Assembly: GCA_910587515.1 (NCBI GenBank)
Contig: CAJULW010000012.1
Coordinates: 1-53,926, forward strand
Length of the DNA stretch: 53,926 nt
Direction of reading: 5' to 3'
Source of the DNA: an uncultured Duncaniella sp.
GTDB taxonomy: Bacteria > Bacteroidota > Bacteroidia > Bacteroidales > Muribaculaceae
Shown: piece by piece, positions 25,784 through 34,996 of the stretch
Layout of the letters: each line of letters starts with the position of its first letter
Numbering within the stretch: position 1 is the first letter of the stretch
Translations under genes and position numbers: made by a program
The notes under the pieces: generated by a model
The model's input: the letters and a program-made list of their open reading frames with translations, nothing else
Database searches by the model: none
Told to the model about the DNA's origin: nothing

Positions 25784-28700
25784 GATCTTGTTCTTTTAGG
25801 CATTATGGTTTCCTGGACTTTTTGTAGGATCGCGAACAGTATTGGCACTATAAACAGCAGGGCTATTGTCCCGATTATCATACCACCGCATGTCCCGATT
25901 CCGATTGATTTGTTGCCGTTGGCTCCGACACCCGATGCAAAGGCCATAGGTATCATACCGAATATAAGAGTCATGGATGTCATCAATATCGGCCTTAGAC
26001 GCACTTTTGCCGCAGAGATCGCAGCTGAAGCTATTGACAATCCTTCCCGTCTACGTTCGGAGGCGTACTCTGTCAACAGTATGGCTGTTTTTGCAAGCAT
26101 ACCTATAAGCATGAGAAGACCTACCTGAAGATATATGTTGTTTTCAAGTCCTGACAGATTGGCGAAAAGCAGACTGCCGGCGAGTCCGAAAGGAACGGAA
26201 ATGATTATGGCTATTGGTATGAAGAGGCTTTCGTAGAGTGCGCACAGGATCAGATATATAAACACGATGCATATAACGAAAATTGTCACAGCACCTCCTC
26301 CTGAACTTGATTCTTCGCGCGACATACCGCTGAATTCAAATGTATAACCGATCGGAAGGACTTCGGCTGCCACCTCTTTTACCGCTTCTATTGCTTCACC
26401 TGAACTGTAGCCACCGGATGCATTTCCGTTGACACGTATCGCTGGGAATAAGTTGAAGCGTGATATCTGTTGCGCACCGTAGACTCTTGTTATACGAAGA
26501 TATTGCCCTATTGGAGACATGTTTCCGATATCATTTCGTACAAACATGTTGTCGATTGATTCTGTGTCGAGTCTGAATTCAGGGGATGCCTGAAGCATTA
26601 CGCGGTAAAGTTTTGAGAAGCGGTTGAGGTTCGAAGCATAGCTGCCGCCTATGTATCCGGAGAGCACATTGAGTACATCTGACGGTGACACACCGTTTTT
26701 CTTGCATAAGGCTGCGTCTACCTCTATTAGATATTGAGGATATTTGGTGTCGAATGAGGTTGAGGCCTTTGCGATTTCTTTTCGATTGTTGAGGCTGTCG
26801 ATCAATGTATATGTGACTTGTTTTAGATCCTCTATTTTACCTCCGTTCTGATCTTGTACATATATTTCGAATCCGTTTGAAAGACCGTAGCCAGGTATCA
26901 TGCCGCGCGTGAAGACCTGGATTTTCGCGGTTGTGATGTCGTTTGTACGACGATATATCTCGTCAATGACAGACTGTAGGTCATCTCCTTTTCCGGTACG
27001 CTGATCCCAGTTTTTGAGTCTGATGTCAAAAGTTCCGGATGTAACACCCTGCCCGCTTAAAGCTCCGTAGCCGGTAGTTCGTGAGTAAACTTTGATCTGA
27101 GGGATATCTTTAATCCTTTCATCGACAAGATCCATCACCTTTTTTGTCTGGGTGAGATTTGATCCCGGAGGGGTTTGGATGTCGATATTTATCGAACTCA
27201 TGTCTTCTCTGGGGACGAGACCTGTTTTTGTGTTTGAAAGCAACCATGCCAATCCGATAGCTGCGATTAGCAATAATATACCTGTAAGCCACTTATTACG
27301 AAACATAAAACAGACCCCCTTGATGTATTTTCTTTGTAGGCAGGAAAAAGCGTGTTCAAAAATGTCGTGGAATCTTGAAGACAGACTTTGTTTCCCGTTT
27401 ATCTTTTTATTGTGTGGAGTCAGCATCAAGGCGCATAGTGCCGGGCTGAGGGTCATCGCATTTATCAAAGAAATACCTACGGCCACAGCCATTGTCAGGC
27501 CGAACTGTCGATAAAACACTCCTGTCGTTCCACCCATGAAACTAACCGGGATAAATACCGCCATAAAAACGAATGTCGTTGTCATTAAGGCGGTGGCTAT
27601 TTCTCCCATCGCGTCTATTGTCGCTTTGTAAGGCGATTTTTCTCCTTGGTCGAATTTTGCCTGTACAGCTTCTACGACGACGATGGCGTCATCGACCACT
27701 GCGCCTATGACGAGCACGAGGGCGAACAGAGTAATCATGTTGAGGCTAAAACCGACAGCATACAAAAATGCGAAAGTGCCAACAAGCGAGACTACGATAC
27801 CTATAAGGGGGATAAGTGTGGACCGGAAACTTTGAAGGAATATGTATACGACAAGAATTACAAGTATTATAGCTTCTATGAGCGTGCGGAACACTTTGGA
27901 TATGGATGCATCAAGAAAGTCCTTTGTGCTCATCAGATCGACAATTTCAAGACCTTTGGGCAGGTCTTCCGAAATCTCGGCTATTACCTTGTCGATTCCT
28001 TCGATTATTTCGTTTGCGTTTGAACCGGCTGTCTGTGATATCGATGCGGTGGTTCCAGGATGGCCGTTGACCATTCCGATATAGTCATATCCGCGTGAGC
28101 CGAGTTCGATTCTCGCGACATCTTTCAAGCGAAGGATAGTACCGTCGCTCATCGCGCGTATCACCATATTTTCATAGTCCGAGACATTCTCATATCTTCC
28201 ACGATATTTGAGGACGTAGCGGAATGTATTGTCTGATTCTGATCCAAGCGTACCTGCCGCCGCTTCTATGTTTTGTTCGGCCAGTACCTTGCTTATATCG
28301 GATGGCACAAGATTGTATGTGGCCATTTTTGACGGGTCAAGCCAGATTCGGAGTGAATAGTCGGCTCCGCGTATGTCAACCTCGCCTACACCTGAGACTC
28401 TTGAAAGGCGGGGCTCGATATTGATTTTCATGTAATTATTGATGAACTTGTCATCAAATGTATTGTCAGGGCTGTAGACTGCTATTGTCTTGATTCTGCT
28501 TGTCTGGCGTTTACGGACGTTTACACCGCTCTTGGTGACTTCGGCCGGGAGAAGTCCTTGGGCTGATGCGATACGGTTTTGGACATTGACCATTGCCATG
28601 TCACCGTCTGTGCCTTGCTTGAAATAAATCTGGATGTTTGCGGAGCCATTGTTGGTGGCGTTTGATACCATGTACATCATATCTTCCACTCCGTTTATGG

Positions 28701-28905
28701 CTTCTTCCAAAGGAACGACAACACTTTTCTGTACTGTTTCTGCATTGGCTCCGGAATATGAAGCCTGAACGCTCACGGTAGGCGGGGCTATTTCCGGAAA
28801 TTGCTCGATGGGAAGACCGCTTAGGCCTATCACACCAAGAATGACTATAGAGACTGAAATGACCGCAGCCAAAATAGGACGGTCGATGAATATTCTGGAG
28901 TTCAC
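25780..28905 (-). CDS. RND multidrug efflux transporter, AcrB/MexB family
   Basis: A 1041-aa inner-membrane pump, HAE1-RND type, with about 12 membrane helices and two large periplasmic loops. The proton-relay aspartates D405-D406 sit in GAVVDDAIVVVE. Other family segments include ERxLPEEVxxxGV-like LLPAEVTKSGVNV and GFSLNMITLFALVLVIG. It stands between the adaptor gene (24 nt upstream) and the channel gene (4-nt overlap), making a complete tripartite pump. Likely substrates are bile salts, dyes or drugs by family; no direct evidence is visible. Confidence 0.96.
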   Translation of the reverse strand: MNSRIFIDRPILAAVISVSIVILGVIGLSGLPIEQFPEIAPPTVSVQASYSGANAETVQKSVVVPLEEAINGVEDMMYMVSNATNNGSANIQIYFKQGTDGDMAMVNVQNRIASAQGLLPAEVTKSGVNVRKRQTSRIKTIAVYSPDNTFDDKFINNYMKINIEPRLSRVSGVGEVDIRGADYSLRIWLDPSKMATYNLVPSDISKVLAEQNIEAAAGTLGSESDNTFRYVLKYRGRYENVSDYENMVIRAMSDGTILRLKDVARIELGSRGYDYIGMVNGHPGTTASISQTAGSNANEIIEGIDKVIAEISEDLPKGLEIVDLMSTKDFLDASISKVFRTLIEAIILVILVVYIFLQSFRSTLIPLIGIVVSLVGTFAFLYAVGFSLNMITLFALVLVIGAVVDDAIVVVEAVQAKFDQGEKSPYKATIDAMGEIATALMTTTFVFMAVFIPVSFMGGTTGVFYRQFGLTMAVAVGISLINAMTLSPALCALMLTPHNKKINGKQSLSSRFHDIFEHAFSCLQRKYIKGVCFMFRNKWLTGILLLIAAIGLAWLLSNTKTGLVPREDMSSINIDIQTPPGSNLTQTKKVMDLVDERIKDIPQIKVYSRTTGYGALSGQGVTSGTFDIRLKNWDQRTGKGDDLQSVIDEIYRRTNDITTAKIQVFTRGMIPGYGLSNGFEIYVQDQNGGKIEDLKQVTYTLIDSLNNRKEIAKASTSFDTKYPQYLIEVDAALCKKNGVSPSDVLNVLSGYIGGSYASNLNRFSKLYRVMLQASPEFRLDTESIDNMFVRNDIGNMSPIGQYLRITRVYGAQQISRFNLFPAIRVNGNASGGYSSGEAIEAVKEVAAEVLPIGYTFEFSGMSREESSSGGGAVTIFVICIVFIYLILCALYESLFIPIAIIISVPFGLAGSLLFANLSGLENNIYLQVGLLMLIGMLAKTAILLTEYASERRREGLSIASAAISAAKVRLRPILMTSMTLIFGMIPMAFASGVGANGNKSIGIGTCGGMIIGTIALLFIVPILFAILQKVQETIMPKRTRS

Positions 28906-28929
28906 GTCTGTCTGATGTTAAGAGACTGT

Positions 28930-30063
28930 TTATTTTTTATCTGCGGATTTTTGTTTGGCTTTGATTGTCTGTCCGTCACGAATGAGCCCGGCTCCTTCCG
29001 CTATTATGATATCTCCTTCCGACAATCCGTCTGTAACGACATATTCTTTGCCGTTATTTTGTCCGAGAACATGTATTTCCGAAGCGTTTGCAACTCCGTC
29101 TATTACTTTATAGACGAATTTTCGGTCTTGAAGTTCGTATGTGGCTGATTGTGGAATGACTATGCTGTTGTGACGAACTGTAGGGATCAAGACGGAACCG
29201 CTGCCACCGTCGCGTAATATCCTTGCTCCGTTAGGAAAAACCGCTCTGACGCTAAGAGAACCGGTACTACCGTTGATAAGCCCGCTGATAGCGTCGATAC
29301 GTCCGTTTTCAGGGAATATATCACCGTTGATCATTCTGATACGAACGTCTGGCATATCGGATATCGCTTGCCGTAGAGAACCGTGTTTTTGGGTAAGGTC
29401 GAGGACCTGGCTTTCTGTCATGGAAAAATAGGCGTAGATCTCGCTGTCGTCGGATACGGTAACCAAAGGTTGTTGTATCGTGTTGTTGACCAAAGCTCCG
29501 ATACGGTAGTTTATCATAGAGGCAACTCCGTCGACAGGAGATCGAACTTCCGTATGTGACAGGTTGTTGTGAGCTTCTCGTTCTTCTGCATGAGCTAATG
29601 CGAGAGCGGCTTTCGCCTTGGCTACGTCATTTTTTGATGTGTTGAGTTCTATTTCTGAAATGACATCGTTGTCATAAAGTTCCTGGTTACTGTTGAGCTG
29701 CAGTTCTGCGTTTGATACCGCAGCCTCTGCGCTCTGTACGCTTGCCACAGCTTTTTCATAGGCGGCTTTATATGCGGTTTGATCTATAGTGAATAATATT
29801 TCTCCTTTTCGTAAAACATCCCCTTCATTGATATGGATTCCGGTGATCATTCCTGCCACTTGCGGACGTATCTCCACTGTTTGGCATCCGCTCAGGGTAG
29901 CCGCGAATTCTGATGTCAGAGTCCGGTCTTTTAGTCGTATGGTGTCAAGTTGGGCTGTTATGATTTTGTCTGATGATTTTTGCCCTGTCGATTTTGAATC
30001 GGAACAAGAACATGATGAGCAGATACACGCTGCCATAGCGTATATTATGATTGATCTATTCAT
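28930..30063 (-). CDS. RND efflux membrane fusion protein, AcrA family
   Basis: A 377-aa periplasmic adaptor with a lipoprotein-like start (several Cys after a hydrophobic core, SSCSCSDSK). The split lipoyl/barrel-sandwich halves are visible (EIRPQVAGMITGIHINEGDVLRKG and TEVRSPVDGVASMI), with a helical hairpin between. It links the pump to the outer-membrane channel. It is the first gene of the operon and is driven by a well-formed promoter at 30103-30133. No regulator gene is adjacent. Confidence 0.95.
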   Translation of the reverse strand: MNRSIIIYAMAACICSSCSCSDSKSTGQKSSDKIITAQLDTIRLKDRTLTSEFAATLSGCQTVEIRPQVAGMITGIHINEGDVLRKGEILFTIDQTAYKAAYEKAVASVQSAEAAVSNAELQLNSNQELYDNDVISEIELNTSKNDVAKAKAALALAHAEEREAHNNLSHTEVRSPVDGVASMINYRIGALVNNTIQQPLVTVSDDSEIYAYFSMTESQVLDLTQKHGSLRQAISDMPDVRIRMINGDIFPENGRIDAISGLINGSTGSLSVRAVFPNGARILRDGGSGSVLIPTVRHNSIVIPQSATYELQDRKFVYKVIDGVANASEIHVLGQNNGKEYVVTDGLSEGDIIIAEGAGLIRDGQTIKAKQKSADKK

Positions 30064-30102
30064 TTTTTTTGAAAGTGTGGCGTATTGTTTATTATCTTAA
30101 TG

Positions 30103-30133
30103 CAAAGATATTATAAAGGCCTCACTTATCAAA
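30103..30133 (-). promoter_or_regulatory. Promoter of the RND efflux operon
   Basis: On the minus strand TTTG (30133-30130), 19 nt, then TATCTTTG (30110-30103). This is an exact match to the Bacteroidetes consensus. The predicted start is about 33 nt upstream of the adaptor ATG. Confidence 0.87.
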
Positions 30134-30193
30134 GACCGTTTGTCGGGGGAAACGATTGATACATCTATTAACTTGCGGTGGTAGAAGGTGACA

Positions 30194-30251
30194 AACTCCT
30201 GTATCCCAAATCTGCCGATAGATGTGATGGCAGATTTGGGATACAGGAGTT
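30194..30251. repeat. Perfect 23-bp inverted repeat with a 12-nt loop
   Basis: Left arm 30194-30216 (starts AACTCCTGTATCCC) and right arm 30229-30251 (ends GGGATACAGGAGTT) are exact complements, separated by GATAGATGTGAT. It lies 30 nt downstream of the small membrane protein gene and about 60 nt upstream of the efflux promoter. There is no long T-run on either strand. It could be a terminator, a regulatory hairpin or a small palindromic element. Confidence 0.9.
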
Positions 30252-30281
30252 GAAGAGTGTGTTGACTATGTTCGGATTTTT

Positions 30282-30569
30282 TTAGTGGATAGTTGTTGAA
30301 TCAGGCGATGTATTGTTGTTGACGTTGCTTATGTCGTTAGGCTCTTTTATTGGGCGAACTTCAGAGATTTTGATTTCGCCACGCCTTTCCGATCCGCGTC
30401 CGATCAGCATGAACAATCCTCCAATCAGAATAAGTCCACAGAATGTCAGAGCGGTCACCCATGAGGCAAATGCCACTACACCGGTGAACATTGTGATCAT
30501 ATATGCGATCACTACTCCCATAAGAATGATAAATCCTATCCAGAATAATCCTTTACCGAATGATTTCAT
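30282..30569 (-). CDS. Small two-helix membrane protein of unknown function
   Basis: A 95-aa protein starting MKSFGKGLFWIGF, with two membrane segments (about 6-28 and 34-58), then a polar tail rich in Asn, Ser and Thr. An in-frame ATG at 30617 would add 16 residues, but the internal start gives a typical N-in membrane protein and is preferred. It lies between thiH and the efflux operon on the same strand. I do not recognise a function. Between it and thiH (30570-30672) are two weak hairpins only. Confidence 0.65.
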   Translation of the reverse strand: MKSFGKGLFWIGFIILMGVVIAYMITMFTGVVAFASWVTALTFCGLILIGGLFMLIGRGSERRGEIKISEVRPIKEPNDISNVNNNTSPDSTTIH

Positions 30570-30672
30570 AAATATAATAGTATTAAGAGATGAGTAAATT
30601 ATGAAGATGTTTATCATCTTTCAAGGACTCACGTCCTTATCTATTATATAAATGTATATAAGAGGAAAAAGT

Positions 30673-31782
30673 TTAATCAAAAATTTTGTCCCAGTCTTTC
30701 CAGACGGCTTCATATCCCAAACGGCGTATGTCAGAGGCCACTGCCTGTGGCGAGCGCGGATCTGCTACTTCGAATTGCTCGAGCGCATCGGGCGTGGAGT
30801 AATATCCGCCCGGTTCGGTTTTGCTTCCGGCGCTCATAGAAGTGACACCGAGCTTCATCATGTTGGCGCGGAACTCAGGGTCTTCACGCGTGGAATAGGA
30901 AATGTCGACATCGTGGTCAAAAATACGGAATGCGAATGTGACCTGTGCGAGTTCTTTGTCGGTCATAACGACTTTGGGTTGGTATCCGCCTTCAGCCGGA
31001 CACATCCGCGGAAAGTTGATGCTATAGCGGGTGCGCCAATAGGTTTTGCGCAGATACCGGAGATGACGGGCCATCATTGCGAGGTCGGTCCGCCAGTCTT
31101 CAAGACCGATGAGCACACCCATGCCGATTTTATGTACTCCAGCCTGTCCCATACGATCAAAACCGTTGACACGCCAATCAAAGATGGATTTCATCCCCTT
31201 CGGATGATATTTCTTATAATTGGCTTCGTTATACGTCTCTTGGAAACATACAACCCCGTTGAGTCCGCTGTCAACGAGACGTGCATAGCTTTCTCGCTTC
31301 ATAGGCATCACTTCAATAGTGAGATTGTTGAAATAAGGACGACAGACATGGAGCACTTTTTCGAGATAGTCCACTCCGTTGAGTGTCGGGAATTCACCGG
31401 AAACGATAAGCAGATTTTCAAACGGCCCTAAACGTCTGATAGCTTCGCATTCGGCTTTTACCTGATCCATGTCGAGAGTGACACGTTCGAGAGGATTGTT
31501 ATGGTTGAATCCGCAGTATACACAAGAATTCGTACAGGCGTTGGATACATACATGGGAATATACATGGATATCGTCTTGCCGAAACGCTCAAGTGTATAG
31601 CGATGGCTCAGTTGTGCCATCTGTTCAAGATAGGGTATCGCTGCGGGTGATATTAACGCCATAAAATCCTCGACGCTGAGATGCTCTTTGCGCAGTGCCG
31701 TTTCTACATTCGCTGCAGTACGTGAGTTTATGAACCGGGTGGTCTCGTCCCAATCGTATTTCTTTAGTTCTTCAGAAAACAT
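30673..31782 (-). CDS. thiH: 2-iminoacetate synthase ThiH
   Basis: ThiH, 369 aa, a radical-SAM enzyme that cleaves tyrosine to give dehydroglycine for the thiazole ring. The cluster motif is C83-x3-C87-x2-C90 (NACTNSCVYC). The start at 31782 (MFSEELKKYDWDE) is chosen because it gives the usual N-terminus and length and leaves a 25-nt gap after thiC. The longer frame to 31977 runs back into thiC and is rejected. It is the last gene of the thi operon. Confidence 0.95.
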   Translation of the reverse strand: MFSEELKKYDWDETTRFINSRTAANVETALRKEHLSVEDFMALISPAAIPYLEQMAQLSHRYTLERFGKTISMYIPMYVSNACTNSCVYCGFNHNNPLERVTLDMDQVKAECEAIRRLGPFENLLIVSGEFPTLNGVDYLEKVLHVCRPYFNNLTIEVMPMKRESYARLVDSGLNGVVCFQETYNEANYKKYHPKGMKSIFDWRVNGFDRMGQAGVHKIGMGVLIGLEDWRTDLAMMARHLRYLRKTYWRTRYSINFPRMCPAEGGYQPKVVMTDKELAQVTFAFRIFDHDVDISYSTREDPEFRANMMKLGVTSMSAGSKTEPGGYYSTPDALEQFEVADPRSPQAVASDIRRLGYEAVWKDWDKIFD

Positions 31783-31807
31783 TTTTGATCTAAATTTTGA
31801 ACAGCCT

Positions 31808-33511
31808 CTATGAGTTGGCGCAGTCATCGACAAGTTGTTGCGTGATGCGCATAGCACAGAAATTAGGCCCGCACATTGTGCAGAAATGGTCGTCGTCTTT
31901 GTGGCTTTCGACGTAATATTGTCGTGCGCGCGCTGGATCGAGCGAAAGATTGAACTGGTCCTTCCACCGGAATTCAAAACGGGCTTTGCTCATGGCGTCG
32001 TCTCTGACCTGTGCCCCCGGATGACCTTTTGCGAGGTCTGCGGCATGTGCCGCGATTTTATAGGTTATAACTCCGTTACGCACATCTTCGAGATTGGGAA
32101 GGGCGAGATGTTCTTTCGGGGTGACGTAACAGATCATCGCTGTGCCCATCCATGCTATCTGTGCGGCTCCTATGGCAGAGGTTATATGGTCGTAGCCAGG
32201 GGCGATATCGGTTGTCAGCGGGCCAAGGGTATAGAATGGGGCTTCATGGCATTTGTCAAGCTGGCGATCCATATTTTCACGTATTTTGTGCATTGGAACG
32301 TGACCGGGCCCTTCGATCAACACTTGGACATTATGACGCCATGCGATTTCGGTAAGCTCTCCAAGTACGTCGAGTTCAAGGAATTGTGAACGGTCGTTTG
32401 CATCATGTATCGAACCAGGACGGAGTCCGTCGCCAAGTGACACTGCGACATCGTATGCGGAAAGGATTTCACATATCTCATCAAAATGTGTGTAGAGAAA
32501 GTTTTCCTGGTTATGGATTACCGCCCATCGAGTCATTATGGAGCCTCCGCGCGATACTATGCCGGTGAGACGTTCCTGCACCATATCAGCGTGGGCGCGT
32601 AAAGCTCCTGCGTGAATAGTGAAGTAATCCACACCCTGCTCGGCCTGTTCGATAAGGGTGTCGCGATATATCTCCCATGTGAGGTCTTCAACATTGCCGT
32701 TTACTTTTTCAAGGGCTTGATAAACCGGAACTGTACCTACAGGGACGGGGCAATTACGGATGATCCATTCACGTGTCTCGTGAATATTGTCACCGGTTGA
32801 AAGATCCATCAGTGTGTCGCCTCCCCAATAGCAGCTCCATACAGCCTTGCTGACTTCTTCCTCTATGCCTGACGAAAGAGCCGAGTTGCCTATGTTGGTG
32901 TTTAGTTTGACCAGGAAGTTGCGGCCTATGATCATCGGTTCGGCTTCCGGATGATTGATATTGGCTGGAATCACGGCTCGTCCTTTCGCGAGTTCTTCTC
33001 GGACAAATTCCGGTGTTATGTGGCTTTCAATTCCGAGTGCTTTGGCGTTGTTGTTTTCTCGGATCGCCACATATTCCATTTCCGGAGTTATGACTCCCTG
33101 ACGGGCAAGTGCCATTTGTGTGATCTGCTTGCCCGCTACCGCGCGCCGGGGAGCATGTCGGTGGCTGAACCGTATAGAGTCAAGGCTTTTGTCTGCTTCG
33201 CGCATACGTCCATAATCAGAAGTGATGCATGGAAGTTGTTCGATGTCGCTGCGCTCGGCTATCCATTGTTCACGTATGCGTGGCAGGCCAGAGTTAATGT
33301 CTATTTTTACTTCAGGGTCGGTGTATACACCGCTGGTGTCGTAGATATAGATAGGATCGTTGTTGCGTATAAGGCGTTCTCCGTTGACCAATTTAACGGT
33401 TGGGGTGAGATTCACACGACGCATTGCAACTTTTATAGGGTGAATCTCTCCGTTGATATAGATTTTTTCAGATCCGGGATATGAATTTACGTCAATATTT
33501 TCAATTTCCAT
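31808..33511 (-). CDS. thiC: Phosphomethylpyrimidine synthase ThiC
   Basis: ThiC, 567 aa, converts AIR to HMP-P by radical SAM chemistry. The C-terminal cluster motif Cx2Cx4C is present as C544-TM-C547-GPNF-C552. Other family segments are RRGTxTxx-like LARQGVITPEMEYVAIREN and GDGLRPGSIHDAND. Length is normal. It sits between thiG (upstream, 45-nt gap) and thiH (25-nt gap), consistent with one operon. Confidence 0.97.
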   Translation of the reverse strand: MEIENIDVNSYPGSEKIYINGEIHPIKVAMRRVNLTPTVKLVNGERLIRNNDPIYIYDTSGVYTDPEVKIDINSGLPRIREQWIAERSDIEQLPCITSDYGRMREADKSLDSIRFSHRHAPRRAVAGKQITQMALARQGVITPEMEYVAIRENNNAKALGIESHITPEFVREELAKGRAVIPANINHPEAEPMIIGRNFLVKLNTNIGNSALSSGIEEEVSKAVWSCYWGGDTLMDLSTGDNIHETREWIIRNCPVPVGTVPVYQALEKVNGNVEDLTWEIYRDTLIEQAEQGVDYFTIHAGALRAHADMVQERLTGIVSRGGSIMTRWAVIHNQENFLYTHFDEICEILSAYDVAVSLGDGLRPGSIHDANDRSQFLELDVLGELTEIAWRHNVQVLIEGPGHVPMHKIRENMDRQLDKCHEAPFYTLGPLTTDIAPGYDHITSAIGAAQIAWMGTAMICYVTPKEHLALPNLEDVRNGVITYKIAAHAADLAKGHPGAQVRDDAMSKARFEFRWKDQFNLSLDPARARQYYVESHKDDDHFCTMCGPNFCAMRITQQLVDDCANS

Positions 33512-33556
33512 ATTTAGTGTTGGCGTATGATTGTAGGGTTGAAAAATGTAATTTTT

Positions 33557-34333
33557 TTATAGATTTAGAAATTCGGTCAGCGGGCTGGTCGCGGATGCTG
33601 ATGAAGAGACGGTCCCAAGTCCGGCAAGATATGCTTTTCGTCCGGCTTCGACGGCAAGTTTGAAAGCTATGGCCATTTCTACCGGATTGCCTGCCACTGC
33701 GATAGCTGTGTTGACCAAAACCGCATCCGCTCCGATTTCCATTGCGTCTGCAGCGTGTGACGGAGCACCGAGTCCTGCATCGATCACTACCGGGACACGG
33801 CTTTCGGCAATGATGATTTCAAGAAGGTCTCTTGTTTTCAGTCCTTTATTGGTTCCTATCGGAGCACCGAGTGGCATGACGGCTGCTGTGCCGGCTTCCT
33901 CAAGGCGTTTGCACAGGACAGGATCGGCCTGTATGTATGGCAAAACCTTGAAGCCTTGTCTGGCGAGTTCTTCTGTAGCTTTAAGTGTCTCGATAGGATC
34001 GGGAAGAAGATATTTGGGATCAGGGTGGATCTCGAGTTTTATGAAGTCGGTGCCAAAGCAGTCGCGGGCCAGATTGGCAGCGAGCACGGCTTCTTCGGCT
34101 GTGCGTACACCGGACGTATTTGGCAGGAACTGCACATTGTCTCGGTTTATATGCTGGAGCATGTCATCGTCTTCTTCATGCTGCATGTCAATACGTTTCA
34201 TTGCGACAGTGATCATTTCAGATTCTGACGCGAGAATCGATTCGAGCATTAAACGGTTGGAGGAAAACTTGCCCGTCCCGACGAAGAGACGCGAAGTGAA
34301 GTCTTTTCCCCCTATGGTGAGAATATCGTTCAT
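33557..34333 (-). CDS. thiG: Thiazole synthase ThiG
   Basis: ThiG, 258 aa, a TIM-barrel enzyme that forms the thiazole phosphate from deoxyxylulose phosphate, dehydroglycine and ThiS-thiocarboxylate. The start (MNDILTIGGKDFTSRLFVGTG) is typical. The Schiff-base Lys region is FIKLEIHPDPKYLLPD, and the phosphate-binding end is VDAGLGAPSHAADAMEIGADAVL. Together with ThiS and ThiH in this operon it makes a complete anaerobic-type thiazole branch, apart from ThiF. Confidence 0.96.
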   Translation of the reverse strand: MNDILTIGGKDFTSRLFVGTGKFSSNRLMLESILASESEMITVAMKRIDMQHEEDDDMLQHINRDNVQFLPNTSGVRTAEEAVLAANLARDCFGTDFIKLEIHPDPKYLLPDPIETLKATEELARQGFKVLPYIQADPVLCKRLEEAGTAAVMPLGAPIGTNKGLKTRDLLEIIIAESRVPVVIDAGLGAPSHAADAMEIGADAVLVNTAIAVAGNPVEMAIAFKLAVEAGRKAYLAGLGTVSSSASATSPLTEFLNL

Positions 34334-34352
34334 GTATAGGAAGTGTTATAAA

Positions 34353-34994
34353 TTATCTTGTTTTGTGTTTTTCGGATTCTTCAATTATGGTATCGAGCAC
34401 CTTACGGGTGTAGTCGACAGGATCCGGAGCGTTTATGATAGCACCGCTCATGGCAATACCATTGACCCCCGTCTGGATTATGGCTGGCACGTCGTCGATT
34501 GTTATTCCTCCGATGGCTACTATCGGTAATGTTATGTCTGCATTGCGGACGGTTTTTACGATATTGGCATATCCTTCCGTTCCCAAAGTAGGGGCGAGTT
34601 TCGATTTAGTGGATGTATATCGGAATGGTCCCAGTCCGATATAGTCGATATCCAGTCCTTTGAAAGCTATGATATCATCGGCTGTGTTAGCTGTGCAACC
34701 GATGATCGCTTCCGCACCCATTGTTTCTCTTGCGGTAATTGGGTTCATGTCGTTTTTTCCGAGATGCACGCCATGTACGGACAGTTCGATGGCCATTTCG
34801 ACACGGTCATCGAAGACAAGAAACGCTTCGTTTTCCTTACACAACGGGATTATTTCAAGGGCTGTTTGACGAAATTCCTCATCAGTAGCGTCTTTGAGTC
34901 GTAATTGTATCCATTTACATCCTCCTTCGAGCACCATTTGCACTTCTTCCGCAATCGAATAACGATCGGACGGATGGGTTATGAATTGTAACAT
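34353..34994 (-). CDS. thiE: Thiamine-phosphate synthase ThiE
   Basis: ThiE, 213 aa, couples HMP-PP with thiazole phosphate. Family motifs are WIQLRLKD, FLVFDDRVEMAIE, GVHLGKNDM, IIGCTANTADD and YIGLGPFRYTSTK, then VAIGGI near the C-terminus. Only 2 nt separate it from the upstream ThiE-like gene. It lacks obvious changes at key positions. Confidence 0.95.
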   Translation of the reverse strand: MLQFITHPSDRYSIAEEVQMVLEGGCKWIQLRLKDATDEEFRQTALEIIPLCKENEAFLVFDDRVEMAIELSVHGVHLGKNDMNPITARETMGAEAIIGCTANTADDIIAFKGLDIDYIGLGPFRYTSTKSKLAPTLGTEGYANIVKTVRNADITLPIVAIGGITIDDVPAIIQTGVNGIAMSGAIINAPDPVDYTRKVLDTIIEESEKHKTR

Positions 34995-34996
34995 GG

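Noticed and set aside
30652..31431. 259-codon plus-strand frame opposite thiH
   Set aside because: It is antisense to a well-supported radical-SAM gene and shows no recognisable family features.
31783..31977. Extended N-terminus of ThiH
   Set aside because: The extra residues are encoded inside thiC in another frame and are not ThiH-like; the start at 31782 fits the family.
33660..34529. 289-codon plus-strand frame opposite thiG and thiE
   Set aside because: Low-complexity Ser/Ala-rich translation antisense to two clear thiamin genes; a shadow frame.
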